A stretch of 64,000 bases of DNA from Thermanaerothrix sp. GTDB taxonomy: Bacteria; Synergistota; Synergistia; Synergistales; Synergistaceae. The stretch's first letter is position 1, and every line of letters begins with the position of its first letter. The DNA is taken from NCBI GenBank assembly GCA_026417795.1, contig JAOACP010000009.1:1-64000 (forward strand). The letters are read 5' to 3'. Made by a program: the position numbers and the translations under genes. The notes beneath the pieces were generated by a model, which worked only from the letters and a program-made list of their open reading frames with translations, did not search any database and was not told the DNA's origin. Positions 43,091-51,164 of this stretch are shown here, in pieces.

Positions 43091-44077
43091 ATGGAGGACC
43101 TTAAGGACATGTTCGACTCCCTTTCCCACATAGGCTCCTCCCTCCGGCTGGGGGCGGAAGGGGCGGCAAAACAGCACGAAAGGGCCGAGAGGATGTCTAA
43201 GAAGGCCCGGATCATGGCGGACAGGGCGGAAGAGCAGGCGGGGCGGCTCAAGAGGGTGGACGGCAAGATCCGGGAGAACCGGATCATCATGGACTCGATA
43301 CCCATAAGCCTTCGGGAAGCGTCGGAGGCCCTGTGGGGGTTCAGCGACGCCGCCCAAGAGGCGGACTTGGGGAATCCTTCGATCGGGGCCATAAAGGAAC
43401 GGGGGGAGCTCCTGCTGGGCATAGAGACCGACGACTTCGGGAAGTTCCACTGGTGGAGGGAAGGCTCCCCAAAGGGGCTGGACGTGGAGTTGGGGGAGGC
43501 CATAGCCCGCCGCCTTGGGGTCCGCCTTCGCTGGGTGCCAATGGCATGGGGAAGCGGAGAGCCGGGCACCATAACCGGCACCTGGAACCGGGGAAGCTTC
43601 GAGGGCTTTGACTTCCTCTGCTCCACCGCCACGAAGCTGCCGGAGCGGCTTAAGTTCTGCGCCTTCTCCAAAAGCTACTTCCGGAGCGGCCAGAGCGTGT
43701 TGGTGCCCAAGGACTCGCCGGTGGACTCCCTGTTGGACCTCAAGGGGCTTAAGGTGGCGGTGACCCGGGGGGCCACCAGCGAGAAGGCCGCCCGGGAGAA
43801 GCTCAAGGGCTGTGAGATCGTGCCCTTCCCAACCGCGGTAGATGAGGCCAAGGCCCTTCAAAGCGGCAAGGTGGACGCCCTGGCGGTGGACCGGCCGGTG
43901 GCCTGGGCGTTCCTCGAGCAACACCAGGAATGGCGGGAGCTTAACGTGTCGCTTTCGGTGGAGAACTTCGGGCTGGTGATGCCCAAGACCGTCTCCTTGG
44001 CCCTTAAGGCCCTGGTGGACAGGGTGGTCCTTGAGGAGCGGGACAGCCTGTTCAGGAAGTACTTCAAGAACCCATAG
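43091..44077 (+). CDS. Carboxy-terminal half: coiled coil plus SBP_bac_3-type domain
   Basis: 328 residues from an in-frame ATG that follows GGAGGCCACC, so internal restart is possible. The first 110 residues continue the helical bundle. From about 115 on, a periplasmic-binding-protein-like fold appears: GELLLGIETDDFGKF, GLDVELGEAIARRLGVRLRW, WNRGSFEGFDFLCS, DLKGLKVAVTRGATSEK, GKVDALAVDRPV. There is no export signal, so it would sample cytoplasmic ligand if made this way. Confidence 0.6.
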   Translation: MEDLKDMFDSLSHIGSSLRLGAEGAAKQHERAERMSKKARIMADRAEEQAGRLKRVDGKIRENRIIMDSIPISLREASEALWGFSDAAQEADLGNPSIGAIKERGELLLGIETDDFGKFHWWREGSPKGLDVELGEAIARRLGVRLRWVPMAWGSGEPGTITGTWNRGSFEGFDFLCSTATKLPERLKFCAFSKSYFRSGQSVLVPKDSPVDSLLDLKGLKVAVTRGATSEKAAREKLKGCEIVPFPTAVDEAKALQSGKVDALAVDRPVAWAFLEQHQEWRELNVSLSVENFGLVMPKTVSLALKALVDRVVLEERDSLFRKYFKNP

Positions 44078-44094
44078 GGGCGCGCGTTAGGGGC

Positions 44095-45270
44095 TCATGA
44101 GAGCACCGCTCGAGCTATCCTAAGCGCCGATCCGCTGTTAAGGCGCACCATATCCTTGAAGGCCTCCAGCATGGGGGCGGCCCTTTCGGGGTCCCTCAAA
44201 AGCTGCAGCGCCCCCATGGCAAGGTCGACGGGCTCCAAGGGCCCCACCAGCTCCGGCACCACCATGCGTCCTGCAAGGCGGTTAGGAAGGCTCACGAAGG
44301 GAAGCTTCCTAACCATGCGGGACACCATGGCGCTCTTGAGGTGTCTTAGGCCCCACAGGCCCCAGGGGATCAACCCCAGAAGGCCGTCCATGGGGATCTC
44401 CCAGGCCCGGTTCAGCGGCAGCGCCACCAGAAGGGGCACCCCAAGGGCCGCGGCCTGCAGGTTGTTTGTGCCCGGGAACGCCACCCACAGGGCCGGGTTT
44501 TCGGGCACGGAGCCGTCCCAGGTGATGCGCACCCTAAAGACACCGGCGGGGCCCTTTACCTCCAGCACCGACGGCCTTTGGTCCCTGTCGGGGACCCCAA
44601 GGGCCCTCATCACCGGGTAAAGGGCCTTAGGGTCTATGGTGGGGGCCATGGGGAACAGGGGGGACAGGTCCGGCATGGACTTCAGCATCTCGCCCGCCGC
44701 CTTGACCATGAAGGGCAGGCCGTGCAGGGCCTCAAAGGGGCGGCTGCCGCACATGAACACCACCGGCACCCCCTCAAGGGCCCCGCAAGAGGGGGGAACC
44801 GCGTCGAACACCGGCCAGCCCACGGGCACGGCGCAGCCCCCCTGGGCTATCACGGCGGATTCCATCTCGAGGTTCGGCACCAGGTGCTTCCTCACCCCTC
44901 TTACCCTACGGCCTCGCCCCACGTAGGCGTCCACGGGACAGCCCATGAGGCGGCCTAAGAGGACCGCCAGCTTCACGTCCCCCCCGAGCCTAAGGAGCCT
45001 AACCTCCCCCCTTCCGCCCCTCCAGGGTCGCTCCCTAAGGAACTTGGCCAAGGGGTAAACCCGGTCCGCCACCCGCCTGGCGGCGTCGAGCTCTCCGCCG
45101 CTGGCGTACTGGCACGGGGGGATCACCGCGGTCAACGAGACATCCCCGAGGGACCGCAGCGCATTGGCCACCGGGGCGGCCCATCCCATGAGCTCCCCCG
45201 GGGAGTTCACCAGCATGTGGACATCGAAGCTCAACGGAGCACCACCATTCATGATAAAATAAGCGTTCAA
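44095..45270 (-). CDS. Lipid-A-disaccharide synthase-like (LpxB-related) protein
   Basis: 391 residues with a GT-B glycosyltransferase layout. The N-terminal MLVNSPGELMGWAAPVANAL resembles LpxB's GEASGD region, and the C-terminal AFPGTNNLQAAALGVPLLVALPLN aligns with the donor-site PGTxxLE segment. A basic, hydrophobic stretch (LIPWGLWGLRHLK) suggests membrane contact. Key LpxB residues are not all conserved, so the acceptor is uncertain. The start may be internal (TTG or ATG around codons 13-19). Confidence 0.6.
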   Translation of the reverse strand: MNAYFIMNGGAPLSFDVHMLVNSPGELMGWAAPVANALRSLGDVSLTAVIPPCQYASGGELDAARRVADRVYPLAKFLRERPWRGGRGEVRLLRLGGDVKLAVLLGRLMGCPVDAYVGRGRRVRGVRKHLVPNLEMESAVIAQGGCAVPVGWPVFDAVPPSCGALEGVPVVFMCGSRPFEALHGLPFMVKAAGEMLKSMPDLSPLFPMAPTIDPKALYPVMRALGVPDRDQRPSVLEVKGPAGVFRVRITWDGSVPENPALWVAFPGTNNLQAAALGVPLLVALPLNRAWEIPMDGLLGLIPWGLWGLRHLKSAMVSRMVRKLPFVSLPNRLAGRMVVPELVGPLEPVDLAMGALQLLRDPERAAPMLEAFKDMVRLNSGSALRIARAVLS

Positions 45271-45281
45271 CGATAATGTAG

Positions 45282-45287
45282 ATTATA
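45282..45287 (-). promoter_or_regulatory. -10 box upstream of the LpxB-like gene
   Basis: Perfect TATAAT on the minus strand 12 bases before the first possible start. The -35 (CTGAAA, 17 bp upstream) is a four-of-six match. Confidence 0.45.
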
Positions 45288-45310
45288 GGCCAACGGGAGG
45301 CGTCTTTCAG

Positions 45311-45526
45311 GTGTTCCTCGTCTTAAGTTCCAGGGAAGTGGTTTGGGCCCCCAACGTGGTGGCCCTCATAAGGAGTCCCGGCGGCGCCGCGGTGCACCTT
45401 AAGGACGGCGGGGTTTTGGAGAGTCCTCTTGCCCCCGCTTCGATCTTAAAGCGCTCCTCGGAGCTGGGACTTTACCCTGGGAAGCGGGAAGGCGCCTCGC
45501 ATGGGAAGAAGGAGAGGGAGCAATGA
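45311..45526 (+). CDS. RemB/YaaB-like small protein (DUF370)
   Basis: 71 residues. GTG start about 10 bases after GGGAGG. MFLVLSSREVVWAPNVVALI and KDGGVLESPLAPASILKR resemble the YaaB/RemB proteins that precede gyrB in Bacillus and many other bacteria. The stop overlaps the gyrB start (ATGA). The basic tail (PGKREGASHGKKEREQ) is not conserved in the family. RemA-type proteins are DNA-binding activators of biofilm genes; the function here is inferred only from position and likeness. Confidence 0.6.
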   Translation: MFLVLSSREVVWAPNVVALIRSPGGAAVHLKDGGVLESPLAPASILKRSSELGLYPGKREGASHGKKEREQ

Positions 45527-47433
45527 ACGCACCGGTTTCTCAGTACACCGCCAAGGACATACAGGTACTGGAGGGGCTCTCGGCGGTAAGGAAGCGGCCC
45601 GGAATGTACATAGGGGACCAAGGCCAGCGGGGACTTCACCATCTGGTCTACGAGGTGGTGGACAACGCCATCGACGAGGCCATGGCGGGGTTCTGCGACA
45701 CCGTTCAGGTGACGGTGCATCCCGACGGCAGCGTCTCGGTGGAGGACAACGGCCGAGGGATCCCCACGGAGCTGCACCCCACCATGGGCAGGCCCGCGGC
45801 GGAGGTGGTGCTCACGGTGCTTCACGCGGGGGCCAAGTTCGACAAGAAGGCCTACCAGGTGTCGGGCGGCCTCCACGGGGTTGGGGTGTCGGTGGTGAAC
45901 GCACTGTCCGAGTGGCTGGAGGTAACCATCTGGCGGAACCGCAAGGAGCACCGTCAGAGCTACCGCCGCGGGGTTCCGGTGACGGACCTGGAGGTGGGGG
46001 AGGACACGGACAAGAGGGGCACCCGGGTGCACTTCATGCCCGACGGGGAGATCTTCTCCACCCTGGAGTTCTCCTCCGACGTGCTACTGGGCCGGCTCAG
46101 GGAGCTGGCGTTCCTTAACCCCGGCGTCACCATAGTGTTCCGGGACCTCAGGCAAGATCCCCCGCTGGAGCGGAAGCTCCACTTCGAGGGGGGCATAGCT
46201 TCCTTCGTGGAGTACCTGAACCGGGGCAAGGAGGTGCTCTTCAAGCCCCCCATGGTGGTAAGGGGGGAGAAGGACGGGGTCATAGTGGAGGTGGCCCTTC
46301 AGTACAACGACACGTACCTGGAGAGGATCTTCGCCTTCGCGAACCTGATAAACACCGTGGAGGGTGGCACCCACGTATCGGGTTTCAGGACCGCCCTTAC
46401 GAGGATAATCAACGACCAGGCCAGGAAGGAGAAGCTGCTGAAGGACAAGGACCCCAACTTCTCCGGCGACGACCTGAAGGAGGGGCTCACGGCGGTGATA
46501 TCCGTGAAGCTCCTGGAGCCCCAGTTCGAGGGTCAGACCAAGACGAAGCTTGGCAACGGGGACGTGAAGGGTATAGTGGACTCGGTGGTATACGAGGGGC
46601 TCAAGGTAATCCTGGAGGACCATCCCCAGATCCTAAGGCCCGTGGTGGAGAAGGCGGTGAAGGCCCGGCAGGCCCGGGAGGCGGCCAAGAAGGCCCGGGA
46701 CCTGGTGCGCCGCAAGTCCGCCATGAGCGGCATGGACCTGCCGGGGAAGCTGGCGGACTGCTCCAACCGGCGGCCAGAGGAGTGCGAGCTCTACATAGTG
46801 GAGGGGGACTCCGCGGGAGGCAGCGCCAAGATGGGAAGGGACCGGTCCTTCCAGGCCATACTTCCCCTGAGGGGCAAGATACTCAACGTGGAGAAGGCCC
46901 GGCTTGACAAGATCCTATCCAACGACCAGGTGCGCACCATAATCCAGGCCCTGGGCTGCGGCGTGGGGGATGACTTCGACTACTCAAAGCTACGGTACCA
47001 CAAGATATTCCTCATGGCCGACGCCGACGTGGACGGGGCCCACATAAGGACCCTTCTGCTCACGCTGTTCTTCCGCTACATGCCCCAGATAATCGAGAAC
47101 GGGCACCTCTACGTGGCCCAGCCCCCCTTGTACCGGATTCAGGAGGGGAAGAACGTCCACTACTGCTACTCCGACCGGGAGCTGAAGGAGATGATGCAGC
47201 GCCTAGGGGGCAAGAAGGCGTCGGTGCAGCGCTACAAGGGGCTTGGAGAGATGAACCCGGAGCAGCTCTGGGAGACCACCATGGACCCCGCGAACCGTGT
47301 CATAAAGCGGGTTGAGGTGGAGGACGCGGTGCTGGCGGACGAGCTTTTCAGCATCCTGATGGGGGACGCGGTGGGCCCCCGGCGGGAGTTCATCGAGACC
47401 CACGCCAAAGAGGTCCGGAACCTGGACGTTTAG
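45523..47433 (+). CDS. gyrB: DNA gyrase subunit B
   Basis: ATPase subunit of DNA gyrase, 636 residues, the usual length for the form without the proteobacterial insertion. It shows LEGLSAVRKRPGMYIG, EVVDNAIDEAMAGF, GGLHGVGVSVVNALSEWL, the transducer region, EGDSAGGSAKMGRDR (TOPRIM), IFLMADADVDGAHIRTLLL and RYKGLGEMNPEQLWETTMDP. It overlaps the small RemB-like gene by 4 bp. dnaA, recF and gyrA are not in the window. Confidence 0.98.
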   Translation: MNAPVSQYTAKDIQVLEGLSAVRKRPGMYIGDQGQRGLHHLVYEVVDNAIDEAMAGFCDTVQVTVHPDGSVSVEDNGRGIPTELHPTMGRPAAEVVLTVLHAGAKFDKKAYQVSGGLHGVGVSVVNALSEWLEVTIWRNRKEHRQSYRRGVPVTDLEVGEDTDKRGTRVHFMPDGEIFSTLEFSSDVLLGRLRELAFLNPGVTIVFRDLRQDPPLERKLHFEGGIASFVEYLNRGKEVLFKPPMVVRGEKDGVIVEVALQYNDTYLERIFAFANLINTVEGGTHVSGFRTALTRIINDQARKEKLLKDKDPNFSGDDLKEGLTAVISVKLLEPQFEGQTKTKLGNGDVKGIVDSVVYEGLKVILEDHPQILRPVVEKAVKARQAREAAKKARDLVRRKSAMSGMDLPGKLADCSNRRPEECELYIVEGDSAGGSAKMGRDRSFQAILPLRGKILNVEKARLDKILSNDQVRTIIQALGCGVGDDFDYSKLRYHKIFLMADADVDGAHIRTLLLTLFFRYMPQIIENGHLYVAQPPLYRIQEGKNVHYCYSDRELKEMMQRLGGKKASVQRYKGLGEMNPEQLWETTMDPANRVIKRVEVEDAVLADELFSILMGDAVGPRREFIETHAKEVRNLDV

Positions 47434-47451
47434 CCCGTAATAAACGAGAAA

Positions 47452-47484
47452 AAAGCCCCCGGGCCCATGGGCCTTCGGGGGCTT
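47452..47484. terminator. Bidirectional terminator between gyrB and the Lrp gene
   Basis: AAGCCCCCG / CGGGGGCTT outer stem with an inner GGCCCATGGGCC palindrome; TTTTTT follows on the minus strand. Confidence 0.75.
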
Positions 47485-47520
47485 GGTCGTTACCTCCCCA
47501 AACAATAGTCGATCATGGGG

Positions 47521-47994
47521 TCAAAGGGCCTCCCGGGGAGGGGTCACCTTGCCGCTTCCCCCCATCAAGGGCAGCACCATGGAGGTCACTATGCGCCCGT
47601 GCCGGGAGAGACGCGTCAATAGCTCCTGCAGGAACTCCATGGAGGGGATCAGGGCCTCCATGTAGAAGTCGTTGGAGCCGGTGACGCTCCAACAGCGGAT
47701 CACCTCCGGCAGCTCCTCCAGGGCCTTCATCACCACGTGGTCCGGGTTGTTGTAGACCGACGACACCGCCAGCATCACCCGGAAGGAGTAGCCCACCTTC
47801 CTTGGGTTCACCACCGCCCGGTAACCCTCTATTATCCCCTCCTCCTCCATCCGCCGGACCCGCTCTATCACCGCGGGAGTCGAAAGCCCCACCCGGCGCC
47901 CCAGCTCCTTGTAGGATATCCGACAGTTCTCCTGAAGCACCTCCAATATCCTCCACCCCGTAGGGTCCAACAGCTTGCTCTTGTCCGAACTCAT
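47521..47994 (-). CDS. Lrp/AsnC family transcriptional regulator
   Basis: About 157 residues: N-terminal HTH (GWRILEVLQENCRISYKELGRRVGLSTPAVIERVRRMEEEG region split by turns) and a C-terminal RAM ligand domain (GYSFRVMLAVSSVY, EVIRCWSVTGSNDFYMEALIPSM). Lrp-family proteins sense amino acids. It is divergent from an AGCS amino-acid symporter, its probable target. ATG 47994 is preferred over the upstream GTG/TTG codons that overlap the GGTGAGGTG site. Confidence 0.9.
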   Translation of the reverse strand: MSSDKSKLLDPTGWRILEVLQENCRISYKELGRRVGLSTPAVIERVRRMEEEGIIEGYRAVVNPRKVGYSFRVMLAVSSVYNNPDHVVMKALEELPEVIRCWSVTGSNDFYMEALIPSMEFLQELLTRLSRHGRIVTSMVLPLMGGSGKVTPPREAL

Positions 47995-48164
47995 GGGGGA
48001 CAACACCTCACCGGCGTAAACTTATTCCAAAAATCACCTAATTTTATCACCTTAAAAAGCATCATGGGCTAAAACAAGCCATTCACCGCAAAACCCTTGT
48101 TTGCTAACCTGGCTCAAAAATAAACCCCGGTGAAGAGCTGGGGCGCAAGGAGGGGGTTAAGGGG

Positions 48165-49622
48165 ATGAACTTCTTGGACCTTATAAGCGTCATCGTGTGG
48201 GACTACATGTGGGGCATGCCGCTGGTGCTCACGATCCTTGGCACCGGCGCGTACCTCACGGTAAGGACCGGCGGCTTCCAGTTCCTCATGTTCCGGGAGG
48301 CGCTGAGGAACGCATTAAGCAGCATACTTAAGCCCAGGGAAGGGGAGGGCAAGGGGCTTCTGTCCTCCGCGGAGGCCATGAGCGCCGCCCTTGGCACCAC
48401 CGTGGGGGTGGGGAACATAGGTGGAGTGGCCACCGCCATAGCCACCGGCGGCCCCGGGGCGGTGTTCTGGATGTGGGTGGCCGCCATGGTGGGAATGATA
48501 ATAAAGACCGCGGAGATAACCCTGGCGGTGCACTACCGGTCCACGGACGAGAGGGGGGATACCTATGGGGGCCCCAACTACTACATGAAGAAGGGCATAG
48601 GGGAGGAGATGGGGCTCAAGAGGGTCTTCAAGGCGCTGAGCGGCCTCTTCGCCTTCGGCTTCCTCACGTCGTACTTCATAAACATCCAGACCTACACCGT
48701 CTCCGAGGCGGTGGGGAACACCTTTGGGATACCCATGACCTGGGTCGGCGTTGTGTATACCATGCTCCTATACGGCATGATAAGCGGAGGTCTGAAGGGG
48801 ATAGGTCGGACAGCCTCGTGGCTGGTGCCATTCATGTGCGTCTTCTACATACTGGGTGGAGGCCTCATACTGCTGAGGTACTGGACCCACCTGCCCAAGG
48901 CCCTGGGCCTCATCGTGAGCTCCGCCTTCACCGGCAGCGCCGCCGCGGGGGGCTTTGCGGGGGCCGCGGTGTCCCAGGCCATGAAGGTGGGCTTCGCCAG
49001 GTCCGTGTTCAGCAACGAGGCGGGCTGGGGCTCCGCGCCCATGATACACTCCACCGCCAAGGTGGACCACCCGGTAAGACAAGGCCTCATGGGCATATTC
49101 GAGGTCTTCATGGACACCTTCGTTATCTGCACCGTCACGTGTCTGGTCATCGTGGTGACCGGCCAGTGGTCCAGCGGGCTTGACGGGGCCACGTTGACCC
49201 TCTCGGCCTTCGAGACCGGCATAGGCCGTTACGGACGGCTGATACTGGCCCTTGCGGTCTTCATATTCGGCCTTACCACCTCCGGCGGGGTCTATGCCCA
49301 GATGGAGGTGGTGCTCCGGTACCTGCTGGGGGATTCCCCTTGGAAGGGACGGCTGCTTGGCTTTTACAAGTGGACCTACCCGATACCAAGCCTTCTCATG
49401 GTCTATGTGGCGGTGTGGTTCGGCCTTCCCGGCACCATCGTATGGGTCTTCTCCGACGCCTCCACGGCGCTTCCCATCTTCGCCAACGTGACGGCGCTGT
49501 GGCTTCTGGCCCCTAAGTTCCTGTCCCTCCTGGAGGACTACCGCACAAGGTACGTCAAGTCCGCCCAGGGGGAAACTTCAAAGCCCCTGGTGCCGCCCTT
49601 CTACGACGAGCAGTCCGCCTAA
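48165..49622 (+). CDS. Sodium:alanine/glycine symporter (AGCS family)
   Basis: 485 residues, about 11 helices. AGCS hallmarks: GTGAYLTVRTGGFQF, ALGTTVGVGNIGGVATAIATGGPGAVFW broken by short turns, EITLAVHYR, GGPNYYMKKG, FSNEAGWGSAPMIHSTAK and a Thr/Ser-rich sodium site. It imports alanine, glycine or a similar amino acid with Na+. The divergent Lrp regulator and the DDAH gene 64 bp downstream suggest an amino-acid uptake/degradation unit. Confidence 0.95.
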   Translation: MNFLDLISVIVWDYMWGMPLVLTILGTGAYLTVRTGGFQFLMFREALRNALSSILKPREGEGKGLLSSAEAMSAALGTTVGVGNIGGVATAIATGGPGAVFWMWVAAMVGMIIKTAEITLAVHYRSTDERGDTYGGPNYYMKKGIGEEMGLKRVFKALSGLFAFGFLTSYFINIQTYTVSEAVGNTFGIPMTWVGVVYTMLLYGMISGGLKGIGRTASWLVPFMCVFYILGGGLILLRYWTHLPKALGLIVSSAFTGSAAAGGFAGAAVSQAMKVGFARSVFSNEAGWGSAPMIHSTAKVDHPVRQGLMGIFEVFMDTFVICTVTCLVIVVTGQWSSGLDGATLTLSAFETGIGRYGRLILALAVFIFGLTTSGGVYAQMEVVLRYLLGDSPWKGRLLGFYKWTYPIPSLLMVYVAVWFGLPGTIVWVFSDASTALPIFANVTALWLLAPKFLSLLEDYRTRYVKSAQGETSKPLVPPFYDEQSA

Positions 49623-49686
49623 GGCCTGGGCAGGCAGCTTCTAAAGGCTTTAAAAGAAACCACACATAAAAAGGAGGACGAAACCC

Positions 49687-50460
49687 ATGGAGTTCAGGAA
49701 CGTGATAGTGCGCACCCCCGGCAGGTCCGTAACGGAGGGGATAACCTCATCCCCGGAGCTTGGAAAACCGGACTACCACCTTGCGCTGGAGCAGCACCGG
49801 GAGTACATAAGGGCCCTTGAGTCCTGCGGCGTCAAGGTGACGGTGCTGGAGCCGATGGAGGAGTACCCGGACTCATGCTTCGTGGAGGACACGGCGGTGA
49901 TAACCCGGAACTGCGCCATAATAACCAACCCCGGCGCCCCGAGCCGCAAGGGGGAGGTGCAGTCCATGGTTCAGGTGCTCAAGGAGTTCTTCCCGGAGGA
50001 CCGGATGGAGTTCATCCACGCCCCCGGCACCCTTGAGGGGGGGGACGTGATGATGGTGGGGGACCACTTCTACGTGGGGCTCTCCGCCAGGACCAACCAG
50101 GAGGGCATAGACCAGTTCCTCTCCATCCTAGGGCGCCACGGTCTTAGTGGCTCCCAGGTGCCCCTCAAGGAGGTGCTGCACCTGAAGACCGGCGTGAACT
50201 ACATAGAGAACAACAACCTGCTGGTCTCCGGTGAGTTCGTGAACAAGGAGGAGTTCCTAAGCTTCAACCGCATCGCGGTGCCGCCGGAGGAGGCCTACGG
50301 GGCCAACTGCATATGGGTCAACGGGACGGTCATCGTGCCCAAGGGTTACCCCACCGTTGAAGGCAGCGTAAGGGACCTGGGCTACCGGGTCATAACGGTG
50401 GACACCTCGGAGTTTAGGAAGATCGACGGGGGCCTTTCGTGCCTGTCCCTACGGTTCTAA
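49687..50460 (+). CDS. Dimethylarginine dimethylaminohydrolase-like amidinohydrolase
   Basis: 257-residue guanidine-modifying enzyme. DDAH motifs: VEDTAVI, TLEGGDVMMVGDHFYVGLSARTN split over two strands, catalytic His 165 in HLKTGVNYIE and nucleophile Cys 252 in GGLSCLSLRF. Start after AAGGAGG. DDAH converts N-methylated arginines to citrulline plus methylamines; other members act on arginine-like or amidine compounds. Placed right after the AGCS symporter, it likely degrades an imported guanidino amino acid. Confidence 0.88.
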   Translation: MEFRNVIVRTPGRSVTEGITSSPELGKPDYHLALEQHREYIRALESCGVKVTVLEPMEEYPDSCFVEDTAVITRNCAIITNPGAPSRKGEVQSMVQVLKEFFPEDRMEFIHAPGTLEGGDVMMVGDHFYVGLSARTNQEGIDQFLSILGRHGLSGSQVPLKEVLHLKTGVNYIENNNLLVSGEFVNKEEFLSFNRIAVPPEEAYGANCIWVNGTVIVPKGYPTVEGSVRDLGYRVITVDTSEFRKIDGGLSCLSLRF

Positions 50461-50483
50461 GATCCTACGGAGAGGAGCCGGCC

Positions 50484-51164
50484 TTAAGCAAGGAACCGTC
50501 TTAGGTCCTTAAGGTCCCCTATCTCCTCCGCCGGGGCCTTGGAGGGATCATCGGGCTCCTCGCGGAACCGGAGCTGCCTTGGGTGCCTGAACCTCACGGT
50601 CAGCCACCCAAGGCGGTTGGGGGCGGTGAAGTCCTTCTGGGGGTTATCCCCCACGTAGCAAAGCAAAGCTCCCCTAAGCCCCGACTCCTCCTCCACCATC
50701 CTGAAGGCCCCCTCGGAGGGCTTCCAGAAATCCCTGCCGTACCGGTCCGTGAGTATGACCCTGTGGAACAATTGATCCAGCCCCAGGGCGGAGGCCTTTC
50801 TACGCTGGGACTCCAGGGGGCCGTCGGATATGACCCCAAGCCAAAGGCCAAGGTCCCGAAGGTACGAAAGGAGCTCCAGCGTTTCGTCCCCAAGCCCTAT
50901 GCGGGGCCGGTGCTCCCGGTAGATCCTGACCAGGTCCAACGGGGTGAACCGCTCCGCCGCCAAGGGGAAACATTCCAAGAGGGCGTCGAAGCTGCTGCCC
51001 CTCACGCCTTGAAGGAAACCCCGCCAGAGAAAACCAAACACCTCGCAAGGATCAAGCCCGCAGGCTGCAGCCACCGCGGAGGCCACGTGGGAAAAGCCGC
51101 TTCTTACGTAATCCTCCTCGAAGTAGAGGGTGTCATCGAGGTCGAACACCACCCCCCTTATCAT
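50484..51164 (-). CDS. HAD superfamily hydrolase
   Basis: 226 residues with motif I VVFDLDDTLYFEEDYV, motif II GVISDGP, a motif III Lys near SQRRKASALGLDQLF and motif IV CYVGDNPQKDFTAPNRLG. The alpha-helical cap between residues 15 and 85 is of the phosphoglycolate phosphatase (subclass I) type. It overlaps the ATP-grasp gene by 4 bp, so the two products probably act in one pathway. Substrate unknown. Confidence 0.88.
   Translation of the reverse strand: MIRGVVFDLDDTLYFEEDYVRSGFSHVASAVAAACGLDPCEVFGFLWRGFLQGVRGSSFDALLECFPLAAERFTPLDLVRIYREHRPRIGLGDETLELLSYLRDLGLWLGVISDGPLESQRRKASALGLDQLFHRVILTDRYGRDFWKPSEGAFRMVEEESGLRGALLCYVGDNPQKDFTAPNRLGWLTVRFRHPRQLRFREEPDDPSKAPAEEIGDLKDLRRFLA

Larger units (their letters stand above)
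42425..44077 (+). pseudogene. Soluble chemoreceptor fused to an amino-acid-binding (SBP_bac_3) domain, interrupted by TAG
   Basis: A single 550-codon frame runs from ATG 42425 (after GGAGG) to 44077 with one in-frame TAG at 43019-43021 (codon 199). The N-terminal part is a chemoreceptor signalling domain without membrane helices. The C-terminal part is a family 3 solute-binding domain without a signal peptide. The TAG falls within the helix just after the receptor hairpin, where the reading continues seamlessly (EASENIDRALNLSRNA). It is one substitution away from CAG, GAG or AAG. Either the gene is inactivated, the base is a sequencing error, or the halves are made separately. Confidence 0.75.
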
